From: CADEED01 sp963842515
Lineage (GTDB): Bacteria; Pseudomonadota; Gammaproteobacteria; Steroidobacterales; Steroidobacteraceae
Assembly (NCBI GenBank): GCA_963842515.1
Contig: CAWJGO010000001.1
Location: forward strand, 1,240,001 to 1,304,000
Direction of reading: 5' to 3'
DNA: 64,000 bases
Shown here: positions 1 through 9,001 of the stretch, one piece after another
Position numbering within the stretch: position 1 is the stretch's first letter
Layout of the letters: each line of letters opens with the position of its first letter
Translations under genes and position numbers: made by a program
The notes under the pieces: generated by a model
Database searches by the model: none
The model's input: only the letters and a program-made list of their open reading frames with translations
Told to the model about the DNA's origin: nothing

Positions 1-924
1 CGGGAGGCGCTGAGCACGCGTCTCTCGCAGGCCACCATCGACGCCGCGCCCGAGCAGATCGTCACGACCGCAGGCGCGACCCAGGCCATCGACCTCGTCG
101 CGCGACGCTTTCTTGCGCCCGGCGACCTGGTGTTCGTCGAAGACCCGGCGTGGTTCGTGATGTTCGCGCGTTTCGCCGCTTTCGGGGCGCGCATCGTCGG
201 TGTGCCACGCGGGGCGGATGGGCCGGATGTCGCCGCGCTCGAGAGCCTGCTGGCGCGCGAGCGGCCCAAGCTGTTCATCCTCAACTCGGTGGCGCACAAC
301 CCGACCGGATCGTGCATGAGCGCCGCCGTCGCCGCGCGCGTGCTCGAGCTCGCCACACGCCACGATTTCATGATCCTCGAAGACGATATATACGGCGACC
401 TGCAGGGCCGGCAGGCGGTGCGGCTCGCGAGCCTCGACGACGGGCGCCGCGTGATCTACGTCGGCGGTTTCGCCAAGACGCTCGCCGCGAACTTGCGCGT
501 GGGATTCGTGGCGGCGCATCCGGCGCTGGCGCGTGAACTGCGTGACATCAAGGCGCTCACCGGCCTGTCGTCCAGCGAGCTCGGCGAACGCGTGGTGGCG
601 CGCATCATCATCGAGCGGAGTTACGAGCGCATGCTCGAACGCCTGCGCGTCAAGCTCGATGAATGCCGTGCGCACACGGCCGAGGCGCTGCAGCGCATGG
701 GCGCGAAGGTCGCCGGCCCGCCGCCCGGTGGTATGTACCTCTGGGCGGACTTCGGCCGCGATACCAACGAGCTGGCGACGGCCGGCAGTCGCGAGGGCGT
801 GTTGTGCGCTCCAGGGAGCCTTTTCTCACCGACGCAGTTGCCGAGCACGTGGATGCGTGTGGCGGCGGCGACCTGTCTCAATGCCACCGCAATGGCGTTC
901 ATGCAGCGCGCGATGCGGCGGTGA
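1..924 (+). CDS. PLP-dependent aminotransferase, 5'-truncated (MocR-like C-terminal domain)
   Basis: The reading frame is open from base 1, so the start lies outside the window. The visible part is a fold-type I (class I/II) aminotransferase. It shows the cofactor-domain start GATQAIDLVA, the substrate-side HNPTG, the aspartate-containing ILEDDIYGD, and the Schiff-base lysine in GGFAKTLAANLRVGF (AAG at 475-477). The C-terminal small domain has the APGSLFS segment. APGSLFS and the YVGGFAKTL wording resemble the catalytic half of MocR/PdxR regulators, which carry an N-terminal GntR winged helix. Whether that helix is present cannot be seen, so this may be a stand-alone transaminase. A 14-base palindrome (921-934) overlaps the stop. 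Confidence 0.88.
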   Translation, partial: REALSTRLSQATIDAAPEQIVTTAGATQAIDLVARRFLAPGDLVFVEDPAWFVMFARFAAFGARIVGVPRGADGPDVAALESLLARERPKLFILNSVAHNPTGSCMSAAVAARVLELATRHDFMILEDDIYGDLQGRQAVRLASLDDGRRVIYVGGFAKTLAANLRVGFVAAHPALARELRDIKALTGLSSSELGERVVARIIIERSYERMLERLRVKLDECRAHTAEALQRMGAKVAGPPPGGMYLWADFGRDTNELATAGSREGVLCAPGSLFSPTQLPSTWMRVAAATCLNATAMAFMQRAMRR

Positions 925-1038
925 GCGCGCTCACGGCAGTTCCAAGACTGACATCGCGAATGCACGGCCGCAGCCTAGAATAGCCCGCAAGACGGCAGGG
1001 TTGTCCCGAATCCGGCCCACACAAGAATGAGGCTCGCC

Positions 1039-2280
1039 ATGTTCTCCGCATTCGCGCAACGATTGCTGCTGGTTGCTTGCAGCGCCACTTTGACTGTCGC
1101 TGCCTGCTCGAAGAAAGACGAACCGCCTGCCGCCGCCGAAGCTCCGATGGCATCGACTGCGCTCGAAGGTGCGCTCGAAATCGTCGCGTGGTCCGGTTAC
1201 GTCGAGCGCGGCGAAGCCGATAAGGATTACGACTGGGTTTCGAAATTCGAAGCCGACACCGGTTGCAAGGTGACGGTAAAAGTCGCGAACACTTCCGACG
1301 AAATGGTGTCGCTCATGGCCAGCGGCGGGCCGCAGCCGAGCCCATCGGGCGATGGCTCCTGGCCCCCACCCGGCAACGCGCCGTACGACCTCGTCATCGC
1401 ATCGGGTGACGCGTCGATCCGACTGATTCGCGATGGCACGGTGCAGCCAGTCGCCATCGAGCGCATTCCCAGCTATTCCAGCGTCGACGAGCGCCTGCAG
1501 AAAGGTGCGTGGCACTATGTCGACGGCAAACACTATGGCGTGCCCTACCAGTGGGGCCCGAACGTGCTGCTGTACGACACGGAAGTATTCAAAGCCCCGC
1601 CGACCTCCTGGTCAGTGGTGTTCGAGCCGCTGAAACTGCCCGATGGCAAACCCAACAAGGGGCGCGTGCAGGCCTATGCTGGTCCTATCTACATCGCCGA
1701 CGCGGCGCTGTATCTCAAGGCCAGGAAACCCGCGCTCGGCATCCAGGATCCCTACGAGCTCAACGAGGTGCAGTACGGCGCCGTGCTTGCGGCACTGCGC
1801 AGTCAGCGCCCGCTGATCCATCGCTACTGGCATGACGCCAACCTCCAGGTGCGGGACTTCCAGAACGAGGGCATCGTGGCGACGGGCTCCGGGCCCAACC
1901 AGGCGAACACGCTGCTGGCGAACAAGGCGAAGGTCGCCACCGCCGTCCCCGCTGAAGGCATCACCGGTTGGGCGGACACCACCATGCTGGCCACAGGTGC
2001 CAGGCATCCGAACTGCGCCTACAAGTGGTTCGAGTGGTCCATCTCACCGAAAGTCCAGGGTGATGTCGCCGCGTACTTCGGTTCGAACCCGGTGGTCGCC
2101 AAAGCCTGCGAAGGCAATGAGTTGTTAGGCCCCGGCGGCTGCAAGGCCAGTGGCATCGAAACCTTCGACAAGATTGCGTTCTGGCGTACCCCAGAAGCCA
2201 GGTGCGCCTCTCACGTCGAGGGCTGCGTGCCGTACAACCGTTGGGCGAGCGACTACGCCGCGATCATTGCCGAGAAATAA
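1039..2280 (+). CDS. ABC transporter substrate-binding lipoprotein, PotD/PotF-like
   Basis: Predicted periplasmic solute-binding lipoprotein of the spermidine/putrescine type. Residues 1-22 form a signal peptide ending in the lipobox TVAAC (Cys23), followed by a Pro/Ala linker. The mature protein begins EIVAWSGYVERG and contains FEADTGCKVTVK, YDLVIASGDASIRLI and YGVPYQWGPNVLLYDTEVF, the usual two-lobe PotD landmarks. GAGG lies about six bases upstream of ATG 1039, so I prefer it over the in-frame ATG at 1027. No permease or ATPase gene is adjacent, so the binding protein is an orphan here. The ligand is unknown; polyamine is only a family guess. Confidence 0.88.
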   Translation: MFSAFAQRLLLVACSATLTVAACSKKDEPPAAAEAPMASTALEGALEIVAWSGYVERGEADKDYDWVSKFEADTGCKVTVKVANTSDEMVSLMASGGPQPSPSGDGSWPPPGNAPYDLVIASGDASIRLIRDGTVQPVAIERIPSYSSVDERLQKGAWHYVDGKHYGVPYQWGPNVLLYDTEVFKAPPTSWSVVFEPLKLPDGKPNKGRVQAYAGPIYIADAALYLKARKPALGIQDPYELNEVQYGAVLAALRSQRPLIHRYWHDANLQVRDFQNEGIVATGSGPNQANTLLANKAKVATAVPAEGITGWADTTMLATGARHPNCAYKWFEWSISPKVQGDVAAYFGSNPVVAKACEGNELLGPGGCKASGIETFDKIAFWRTPEARCASHVEGCVPYNRWASDYAAIIAEK

Positions 2281-2292
2281 GACCCGGTCGCC

Positions 2293-2640
2293 TCATGGAA
2301 CATCGTCGCTCGCCGCTTCCCGCGGTGCGGGCGCTGACCCGTGGCGCGGTCCAACCAGCATCGGTACCGCCTTGTCTTTGCAATGTTTGGTCGTCAGCAA
2401 ACATGGCTCGAACGGTCGCGGATCCATCGTCAGGCAGGTGGTGCCGAGATGGCAGATGCGTGCGGGCGGTTCCGGTGTGCTTGCCATCGGACCTTCAAGA
2501 GGCAGGGCGAACTGCAGATCCGGTGGCGGCACAGAAGCCGGAGGCCCTGTGTTTTCAACTGGTTGTCGCGTGCTGTTGCAGGCTCCCAGACTGGCGAGCA
2601 TCAGGGCTACGAAAAGCGCGCTCGAGATTTTGGTGGTCAT
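2293..2640 (-). CDS. small proline-rich lipoprotein, unknown function
   Basis: 115 residues with a signal peptide and lipobox LASLGAC (Cys21). The mature part is low-complexity and Pro-rich, with four further cysteines around residues 60-90 (ICHLGTTC, FEPCLL, KHCKD) that could pair in the periplasm. A good GGAGG lies eight bases before the ATG. The upstream gene on the same strand ends 13 bases away, so it is probably the last gene of a short operon. I do not recognise the family. Confidence 0.7.
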   Translation of the reverse strand: MTTKISSALFVALMLASLGACNSTRQPVENTGPPASVPPPDLQFALPLEGPMASTPEPPARICHLGTTCLTMDPRPFEPCLLTTKHCKDKAVPMLVGPRHGSAPAPREAASDDVP

Positions 2641-2653
2641 GTCTATCCCTCCG

Positions 2654-3124
2654 CTAAACAAACGGTACCGGCGGCGTGCTGGGGTCGAAGCGTTCATCGG
2701 CGGCCCTCGTTTCCACCGCTGAGCTGCTGGTTTGAAACCGGGGCAGGTTGTCCGCGACGTCAAACCACGGGATCCGGTCGCGGGTCCAGACATGATCGTC
2801 GATGTGCACCCGGGCCGGTTCGTCGAGACTGCCAACCGCAACCTGCACTCGGTCCGCAAGCACCGTTTCGTGCATCGACAACGTGCTGCCGCAGGTCGCG
2901 CAGAATCCTCTCTCGGAAAACTCGGATGAGCGATATCGCGCCGGCTCGCCGCGTAGCCAGGTGAAATCCCTGGCGAGGAAATGCACGAAGGCCAGCGCCG
3001 GTGCGCCGGAGTGCTTGCGGCACATCGGGCAGTGGCAAATGACCCCACGGACTGGCGGCGTGGTGGCGCGATACCGAATGGCGCCACACAGGCATCCACC
3101 GTCGAAGAGTGTGGTAGCGGCCAT
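2654..3124 (-). CDS. GFA/CENP-V family zinc-binding protein
   Basis: 156 residues, the normal size for the glutathione-dependent formaldehyde-activating (GFA) family. The zinc ligands are visible: CLC at residues 11-13, CHCPMC at 30-35 and CATC at 75-78. SGAPALAFV follows the second cysteine cluster, as is typical. The family binds two zinc ions, and most members have no proven substrate, so GSH-formaldehyde chemistry is not assured. The start is the ATG just before AATTLFDGGCLCG. The gene lies five bases after the rhomboid gene and is probably cotranscribed with it. Confidence 0.85.
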   Translation of the reverse strand: MAATTLFDGGCLCGAIRYRATTPPVRGVICHCPMCRKHSGAPALAFVHFLARDFTWLRGEPARYRSSEFSERGFCATCGSTLSMHETVLADRVQVAVGSLDEPARVHIDDHVWTRDRIPWFDVADNLPRFQTSSSAVETRAADERFDPSTPPVPFV

Positions 3125-3129
3125 GCCGC

Positions 3130-3798
3130 TCAGCGACGCGCCGCTTTGGAGTGCGCGAGTCTCGAGTAGGTAGGCTGCCGGTTCGCAGGCGCGGCTTGCT
3201 CCGTCGTGAAGGTGTTCCAGAAGGCCAGTTTGAACAGCGCGCCGGCGGCGAACCCGGAAAAGTGCGCGATGTAGTTCACCGACGCCAGGTCGGTGTGGCG
3301 GTATGCCGCTATGTCGAACGCCAGGAAAGCCAGAATGAACAGCGAAGCCGGCAGCTCGATCTTGTTGAGGAACGGCACCCAACATTCGATGCGATCCCGC
3401 GGATACCGCAAGAGGAACATGCCCATGTAACCCCACACGACGCCCGACAGCCCAAGGGTGGGAATCGGTTCGCGCGCCGTAGCGCTGTACGCCAGGGTGC
3501 TGACGAGGACGAACACGATGAACGCCAGCAGATAGCCCGATAGGTTGGTACGGGCTTCGATGGTGCGGGCGAAGCAATAGAAGAAGAACAGGTTGCCGAG
3601 CAGATGCCAGATGTCGGCGTGCGCGAACGCCGATGTGAACATCTTGAGCGGATCGAGCTCGCCGGGACGGAAAGCCAGTGCGTTGAGGTCACTGGGAGTG
3701 TTGGCGAACACGTGCACGATGATGCAGGCCACGCAGACGAACAGCGTGATCATCGGGATGCCCTCGGAACCCTTCCTGCCGAGCGGAACGATCAACAT
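3130..3798 (-). CDS. rhomboid family intramembrane serine protease
   Basis: 222 residues with about six hydrophobic segments. The landmarks are WHLLGN (His65, Asn69) in TM2, GLSG with the nucleophile Ser118 in TM4, and the general-base His179 in IAHFSGFAAG of TM6. The serine/histidine dyad is intact, so it should be an active intramembrane protease. A short basic C-terminal tail follows the last helix. The start (MLIVPLG) lies five bases after the GNAT stop, which suggests translational linkage. The longer upstream in-frame start is rejected because it would overlap the GNAT gene. Confidence 0.9.
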   Translation of the reverse strand: MLIVPLGRKGSEGIPMITLFVCVACIIVHVFANTPSDLNALAFRPGELDPLKMFTSAFAHADIWHLLGNLFFFYCFARTIEARTNLSGYLLAFIVFVLVSTLAYSATAREPIPTLGLSGVVWGYMGMFLLRYPRDRIECWVPFLNKIELPASLFILAFLAFDIAAYRHTDLASVNYIAHFSGFAAGALFKLAFWNTFTTEQAAPANRQPTYSRLAHSKAARR

Positions 3799-3802
3799 GC
3801 GC

Positions 3803-4483
3803 CTATATAACACGCGTGGCGACGCGTACCACTGTCTCGAGATGATTCCGGAAGCCCATCTTTTCATACAGGCGAAGCGCCGCGGCGTTGTGGCTCATGA
3901 CATGCAGGAACGGGGTCTTGCCGCGGTTCATCTGCCGGTGCACCAGTTTGAGCGTGAGCTTGCGGGCCAGGCCGCGGCCCTGGAAGTCAGGGTGTGTGCA
4001 GACGCCGCTGATTTCGTGCAATTCACCCGCGCACATACGTTCGCCAGCCATCGCAATGAGCTGGCCGCCCTCGAAATATCCGAAATATTCGCCGAGCTCC
4101 GGTGTGCGAGGGCCGAAAGGGCCCGGATTCGTCAGCCTGGCCAGAGCCGTCGCCTGGGCAAAATGCTGCGGGTCAAGTTGCGCGGCATCCGGCGCCGCGT
4201 CTTCACCGGGCGGCGGCGCCTCCCAGGTCATCTTGAACATCTTCGCTTCCTTGTCGATCTGCCAGCCGGCGGGCGCTGACCCCGACCAGATGTCGATATA
4301 GAAGCTTTCTCCGGGCTCGCAGTATTTTTCGAGAGTCGTGAAATCCGGATTGTTCGGATCCTGGCAGCCGACGATGGGTGAAAAGCCTGGCGCGTAACGC
4401 CTGACGGCACCTGCGCCGGTGGCGAATTTAGCGTGCGGGCCCGATAGGCAGTTCCAGATGATGTTGTCGAGCAGCTGCTTCAT
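3803..4483 (-). CDS. GNAT family N-acetyltransferase (FR47-like)
   Basis: 226 residues. The GNAT fold occupies the C-terminal half. Motif A is VCTHPDFQGRGLARKLT, with the acetyl-CoA-binding Q-G-R-G-L-A run near residue 170. Motif B ends in NAAALRLYEKMGFRNH. The N-terminal 110 residues are variable and include a Pro/Gly/Asp-rich stretch. The substrate is unknown. It is the first gene of a short minus-strand run with the rhomboid and GFA genes. No clear Shine-Dalgarno sequence precedes the ATG. Confidence 0.85.
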   Translation of the reverse strand: MKQLLDNIIWNCLSGPHAKFATGAGAVRRYAPGFSPIVGCQDPNNPDFTTLEKYCEPGESFYIDIWSGSAPAGWQIDKEAKMFKMTWEAPPPGEDAAPDAAQLDPQHFAQATALARLTNPGPFGPRTPELGEYFGYFEGGQLIAMAGERMCAGELHEISGVCTHPDFQGRGLARKLTLKLVHRQMNRGKTPFLHVMSHNAAALRLYEKMGFRNHLETVVRVATRVI

Positions 4484-4543
4484 TGGGGGAATTCTGCACC
4501 ACGCTGCACCGGGGTCTCCACCCGATTCCTGCCATTGCGCGCC

Positions 4544-5494
4544 TTAAGGATGGTAGCCCTTCGATCCGATCATCTGCGCGAGCTCACTGCGCGGATCGAT
4601 GCCCGCCGACACGCTACGCAACACGTGCTGGAAATCGAAACGCGGCGACCAGCCCAATACCGTGCGCGCACGTTCATTCACGTACACACGATCGAGTGCC
4701 GGCAGCATTTTCCAGTCGCGAGCGGCGTAAACCGCCTGGTACTCGGGAAGCCGGCGCCGCAACACCGCCGGCGCGTCGAGCCCCAACTCCGCGAGATCAT
4801 CGCGCGTGAAAGGCGTGGTCGCGGTGATGATGAATTTGCCAAAGCCGATCGACGCCGCCTTCTCCATGGCCAGCAGATGGGCACTCACGACATCCGCCAC
4901 ATCGACGCGCCGATAGAGAAATTCGTTGGCCTTCAGATTGGCACCCGCGAATGCGTCGCGTCGCGCCGGAACGTCGTCTTCTTCGGGAAAGAATCGCGAC
5001 GTCCGCAGGATCAGGCACGGCAACTTGTGATTGCGATGAAACAGCCGGCACAGATCTTCGGCGGCAACCTTTGTTACGCCATAGATGTTCTTGGGGATGG
5101 GCACCACGTCTTCGGTAATCCAGGCCGCCGGTGAGCCGCGCGGAGGCGTGAGCGCATCCCCGAAAGTGCTCGTGGTGCTCGTGAACACGAAGGATTGCAC
5201 CTGGTTCGCAATCGCTTCCTCGAGCAAGTTCAGCGTGCCAGTGATGTTGGTATCCACGAATGCCTGGCGACTGTGTGACGCGACGTGCGGTTTGTGCAGC
5301 GTGGCGGCGTGCAGCACTGCATCCACGCCTTTCATGCAGCGGGCAGCCACAGCACGATCGGCGATCGAACCCACGATCGTCGTGAATGGCGAAGGCGCGA
5401 TATCCACGCTGACAACTTCATGCGGGCCGCCCGCCAGCGTGCGAACCAGCGCCTCGCCCAGGTGACCCGAGCTGCCCGTGACCAGAATTTTCAC
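4544..5494 (-). CDS. NAD(P)-dependent epimerase/dehydratase (extended SDR)
   Basis: 316 residues of the extended short-chain dehydrogenase fold. The Rossmann loop is TGSSGHLG at residues 7-14, DAVLHAATLHKPH follows, the catalytic STTSTFG and YGVTK (Tyr-x3-Lys) are present, and RTSRFFPEED follows the active site. The C-terminal half carries VDVADVVSAHLLAME, as in UDP-sugar 4-epimerase-like proteins. The substrate cannot be assigned. The next minus-strand gene starts eight bases downstream, so the two may be cotranscribed. Confidence 0.87.
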   Translation of the reverse strand: MKILVTGSSGHLGEALVRTLAGGPHEVVSVDIAPSPFTTIVGSIADRAVAARCMKGVDAVLHAATLHKPHVASHSRQAFVDTNITGTLNLLEEAIANQVQSFVFTSTTSTFGDALTPPRGSPAAWITEDVVPIPKNIYGVTKVAAEDLCRLFHRNHKLPCLILRTSRFFPEEDDVPARRDAFAGANLKANEFLYRRVDVADVVSAHLLAMEKAASIGFGKFIITATTPFTRDDLAELGLDAPAVLRRRLPEYQAVYAARDWKMLPALDRVYVNERARTVLGWSPRFDFQHVLRSVSAGIDPRSELAQMIGSKGYHP

Positions 5495-5501
5495 TGCGTT
5501 G

Positions 5502-6719
5502 CTACTCCGGCTCGCGGCTCACGAACACCAGTTGTTTACCGTCGGTGGACCACGGTGCCGGGCCCAGCGAGCCGGGCCCGCCGTAGAACCGTGCCAGCTC
5601 GCGCGGCTGCTCACCTCGAGTCGGGCCTTCGACAGGGACTTCGCGCAGTAGATAGTCTCCGGCTACCGGTTTGCCATCCTCCGGCGGTTCGCTGCCTGAG
5701 ATGAATGCGATCATGGTCCCGGCCGGTGAGAGACGCGGGGTCCAGTTCGAGAATTGATCCCTGGTGAGCTGCAGAGGTTTCGGGGTGCCGCCGCGGCGAA
5801 AAATCTGCGCGCGGCCGCTCTTGATTTCATGCAACACCTGCCATGGCGACGCCGTGGTCGTCAGCGCCGTCACGCACTCTTCCGCATTCTGCTCGCCCAC
5901 CGTGCGAGGATCGGCGCCCGGGGAGAGGCTGAGCACGTGCAGGCGCCCATCTTCGCGGAAACATATCGCCTTCCCGTTTGCCGTGAAGCTGGGCGAATCA
6001 AGATGCAACGGACTCCGGTAAATGACCTTGCGGTCCAAGGAGCCGAGCGGAATGAGTTCGATGGCTGAAACCCGCGTCTCGCCCCGCTTCGGCAGCAGTC
6101 CCAATGAGACGCGCCTGAACTTCACCACTTCGAAAGCGTTGTTGTCATGCGCGCAGACCACGAGGCCGGCGTAGAAGGTGCCTTTCAATGCGAGTTTGAT
6201 CGTGCACCCCGACGCCTCGAAACGCCCGTCGACGTTCTCCAATTGCAGCAGCACGTAGTCGCCGCGCTTTTCCAGCCGAACCGCACTGGGTGCCTGGCTT
6301 GCGCATTGCACTTCACGTGTCGGCCCGCCGGCTTCGCTGCGAAACTGCAGTGAGGTCAGTCCGTTGCCATGAATCACCACGTCCACATACGCCGAGTCTG
6401 GAGCGAGCGACTGGCGCAACATCAGGCCGGCCTTGCGATGATCCTGCGCGCTCTCGCCCTGCATTTCGATGCGCGCCGCAAGCGCGACGTCGCCCACGGT
6501 CGGCTTCCATACGAAGCCGAATGCATCGCGTGCCCCCCACATGTTGTCGCCGCTGGCACCGACCGTGTAGGTGCCGGTCGCGTCTTCGTAGGTGGCTTCG
6601 GTGGCGCGACTGACCGCGCCGACGTCACTCACGTCGACGAACGTGCCGACCGCACCCAGGCCCGCCCGCGCGGTCTCGGCTAACAAGACAGCAACGAAAA
6701 TTCCCTTGCAACACCTCAT
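5502..6719 (-). CDS. secreted protein with beta-jelly N-domain and PD40/TolB-like beta-propeller repeats
   Basis: 405 residues with an N-terminal signal sequence. Residues about 40-200 look like a concanavalin-like/DUF1349 domain (FGFVWKPTVGDVALAARIE, RKAGLMLRQSL, YAGLVVCAHDNN). The rest contains TolB-type PD40 motifs such as SPSFTANGKAICFREDG, NWTPRLSPAGTMIAFISG and APWSTDGKQLVFVSREPE. It is probably periplasmic and binds carbohydrate or protein. The PD40 pattern is clear and the overall role is unknown. The start is 21 bases from the divergent hydrolase remnant. Confidence 0.75.
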   Translation of the reverse strand: MRCCKGIFVAVLLAETARAGLGAVGTFVDVSDVGAVSRATEATYEDATGTYTVGASGDNMWGARDAFGFVWKPTVGDVALAARIEMQGESAQDHRKAGLMLRQSLAPDSAYVDVVIHGNGLTSLQFRSEAGGPTREVQCASQAPSAVRLEKRGDYVLLQLENVDGRFEASGCTIKLALKGTFYAGLVVCAHDNNAFEVVKFRRVSLGLLPKRGETRVSAIELIPLGSLDRKVIYRSPLHLDSPSFTANGKAICFREDGRLHVLSLSPGADPRTVGEQNAEECVTALTTTASPWQVLHEIKSGRAQIFRRGGTPKPLQLTRDQFSNWTPRLSPAGTMIAFISGSEPPEDGKPVAGDYLLREVPVEGPTRGEQPRELARFYGGPGSLGPAPWSTDGKQLVFVSREPE

Positions 6720-6740
6720 GGGCGAAGTCTACAACTGCGC

Positions 6741-7165
6741 ATGGCCAAGCTCATACTGCTGCCTGGACTTGACGGCACCGGCGAGCTTTTCGCGCCGTTC
6801 ATCGAGGCCTTGGGAGGATTCGAGACCCAGGTCGTTTCCTACCCGCCCGATCGCGCGATGAGCTACGCGGAGCACGAGGCGTTTGCCCGCGCCAAACTAC
6901 CGTCCGATGAGGACTACGTGCTGCTGGCGGAGTCGTTTTCCGGCCCCGTCGGTATTTCGATCGCCGCGCCGGCTCCAAAGCGTCTCAAAGCGCTGATCCT
7001 TCCGATCGTCTGATTCCCGCGGCGGCAGGGCGTGCGATCTTGCAATTGCGGCCCGATGTCGAGATGGCCGAGATCGATGCGCCGCATTTCCTATTGCAGA
7101 CCGAGCCCGGGCGTTGCGCGGCGATGGTCATGGGCTTCATGCGCCGTCACCTTCCGCCCGGGTAA
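6741..7165 (+). pseudogene. alpha/beta hydrolase remnant with internal deletion and frameshift
   Basis: The N-terminal 90 codons encode a normal hydrolase start: LILLPGLDGTGELFAPF (oxyanion strand), then ESFSGPVG with the nucleophile serine, then RLKALIL. A TGA at 7011-7013 ends that frame. Reading resumes one frame away with SDRLIPAAAGRAIL and DAPHFLLQTEP, the normal C-terminal end with the catalytic histidine, and stops at 7163-7165. About 100 residues between the halves are missing compared with the usual 230-270 residue family. I read this as an internal deletion plus frameshift. A short expressed fragment cannot be excluded. Confidence 0.8.
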
Positions 7166-7228
7166 CCGTATCCGCCCGAAGCGGGCCGGCACCGGGGGGA
7201 CGGCGCCAGCCCGCGCAAACTCATCGAA

Positions 7229-8491
7229 CTAGTCCAGACCCATGCAGCTCGCGTAATAGCTCACGGTCGCGGGCCAGTCGGAAAACACGCCCATGACCTC
7301 GACATCCTGGGCGAGTGCGTCGAGCGCGAGATACATGTCGCTGTCCTTCTTGACCACGCGGCCCTCAGGGTCGTACGCGGCGTAGAACCCGCCGAAGGCC
7401 GCGCCGCGCCGCAAATCCGCGCGTTCGAAGCTCCAGGTGATGATGCCGAGCCCTGCGGCCTTGATGTCGCGTGCGTACTGCGAAGGCACGAGACGGTTGT
7501 TGCTCGCGTCCACGGCCAGCAATGCCGGAATGGGAGGCGCGAAAATGCGTACGCCCTGGGCGCGCACCGCGTTGAGATCGGCGGCAGTCAGGGGCGGAAT
7601 GCCAGCGCCTGGATCGACGTCATCGAGATACACGGCTTGTTTCCCAAAGGCGGGCTCGTGCGTGACCCAGTACGTGACATCCGCGAGATTGAACGACTGT
7701 GCGAATACGTCGCGCGGTTTGACTCCGGCGCGCTTGAAGTCGTTGATCATCGCCTGCGCGTATTTCGCCTGGCTGCCGAATACCTGGTTGACTCGCGCCG
7801 GATTTCCCGACTTGAGCTCCGGTGTATGTTTGACGCCGAGACGCTGGTTGAGCGCGATGCTTTCCTTGAGCGTCAGCAACGTGCCGCGGCCCGTATAGAG
7901 GTCGGTCCGCCAGCCCGCCGTCCCGGCAAGGTATGCCGCGGCCGTCGTGGCGGCAGAGTTCGACGCGTCCATTTTTCCTTTCAGCGTCCGGAATTGCGCC
8001 AGCGTGATGTCGCTGGCGCAGCAGCGAGGGCTCGAGCCGGCACCGGACCAGGGCACGGTGCAGCTCGCATTCAGCGGCGTATCCACGATATTGGTCGTGG
8101 TGTGCAGATCACACTCGTCGTGCCGGCAGACGAGTTGTCCATCGTTGGTGAACGTGACATCGCATTCGACGATGCCAGCGCCCATGCGCGCGCCAGCCTC
8201 GTAGGACTCTTTCGTGTGCTCGGGGAACTGCAACGGCGCGCCCCGATGCGCGATGGAGAAGTTGGTACGGCGAAACGGCCCATTCTGGCACTTGAGGAGT
8301 CGCGACTTGAGCGATCCTGTGTCCATGCCCTGCACGAGGTAGAAAGGCCGGGCGCCAAGTTGAACGGACTGGTCTACGCGTTCGTGCCGGCCGTCCCGCT
8401 CGTTGTCGTAGTGATCGCCCGCTACGACGGCATTGCTGAACATCGCAAGACCGATACACGCCGCAAATGCGGCAACCTTCGCGTAAGTCAT
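7229..8491 (-). CDS. secreted glycerophosphodiester phosphodiesterase
   Basis: 420 residues with a signal peptide cleaved near AVVAG. The GDPD TIM-barrel metal site and catalytic residues are present: HRG at 82-84, PEHT at 90-93, ECDVTFTNDG (Glu109, Asp111) and RHD at 123-125, with HTPELKSG further on. This fits the periplasmic GlpQ-type enzymes that cleave glycerophosphodiesters to glycerol-3-phosphate and an alcohol. It is longer than GlpQ because of an N-terminal His/Asp-rich stretch and an insertion with several cysteines (SCTVPW, PRCCAS). No glp transporter is adjacent. Confidence 0.9.
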   Translation of the reverse strand: MTYAKVAAFAACIGLAMFSNAVVAGDHYDNERDGRHERVDQSVQLGARPFYLVQGMDTGSLKSRLLKCQNGPFRRTNFSIAHRGAPLQFPEHTKESYEAGARMGAGIVECDVTFTNDGQLVCRHDECDLHTTTNIVDTPLNASCTVPWSGAGSSPRCCASDITLAQFRTLKGKMDASNSAATTAAAYLAGTAGWRTDLYTGRGTLLTLKESIALNQRLGVKHTPELKSGNPARVNQVFGSQAKYAQAMINDFKRAGVKPRDVFAQSFNLADVTYWVTHEPAFGKQAVYLDDVDPGAGIPPLTAADLNAVRAQGVRIFAPPIPALLAVDASNNRLVPSQYARDIKAAGLGIITWSFERADLRRGAAFGGFYAAYDPEGRVVKKDSDMYLALDALAQDVEVMGVFSDWPATVSYYASCMGLD

Positions 8492-8646
8492 GGCCTCTCC
8501 CTCAAGGGTTGTCAGGGCGCCATGATTCCGTGTGCGGATGTCACGCTCGTGACCGGCGGTTTACATTTTGCCGAACGCCGGTGACCCACGCGTGCGACGA
8601 TCAACCGCCGCCGGACATTTCTTCGTGCGGAACGACGGAGAACCGC

Positions 8647-8844
8647 ATGAGCAAAATCGAATACAAGACCATCCTGCTGCCATACAAGACCGGAATCTTC
8701 CAATCGGACTCCGTGGAGGTAGCCGAAATGCTGAACAAGCAGGGTGAAGAGCGCTGGCACCTGTCGCAGATCGTGTTGCCTTCCACGGTATGGGGACGCG
8801 CAAACACCATGGTCGCGATTCTGCAGCGTAACGCCCAACCTTGA
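8647..8844 (+). CDS. small DUF4177-like protein
   Basis: 65 residues. The sequence begins with IEYKTILLPYK and contains LNKQGEERWHLSQIVLP, the pattern of the small DUF4177 alpha/beta family, in which a central EGW-like turn separates two strands. GGAGAA lies upstream of the ATG. The family function is unknown. The 155 bases upstream hold no gene that I can see. Confidence 0.75.
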   Translation: MSKIEYKTILLPYKTGIFQSDSVEVAEMLNKQGEERWHLSQIVLPSTVWGRANTMVAILQRNAQP

Positions 8845-8929
8845 GCTGACGGCCGCCTTACGGATTCTCAACGCAACTCGCGCGCTGCCGGTCGAGTCTA
8901 GCCAACACCTTCATCAAGAGAAGTTGGCC

Positions 8930-9001
8930 ATGAAATCCCGTTCTGCTTCCTGCCTGCTTGCCGCTGCCTGTGTCGCGGCTGCGTCCGCGGTGCATGCCTA
9001 G
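8930..9001 (+). pseudogene. orphan signal-peptide ORF (23 codons), probable gene remnant
   Basis: ATG at 8930 is preceded by an AAGAGAAG-type ribosome site. It opens a perfect Sec signal peptide (basic MKSR, alanine/leucine core, AVHA cleavage end) that meets TAG exactly at the expected cleavage point. The stop overlaps the end of the convergent ferritin-like gene. The simplest reading is the leftover 5' end of a secreted-protein gene whose body was lost. A functional micro-peptide is possible but has no support. Confidence 0.45.

Noticed and set aside
921..934. GTGAGCGCGCTCAC palindrome as terminator of the first gene
   Set aside because: A 14-base self-complementary sequence over the stop codon with no T-run and almost no loop. 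It may be chance in GC-rich DNA.
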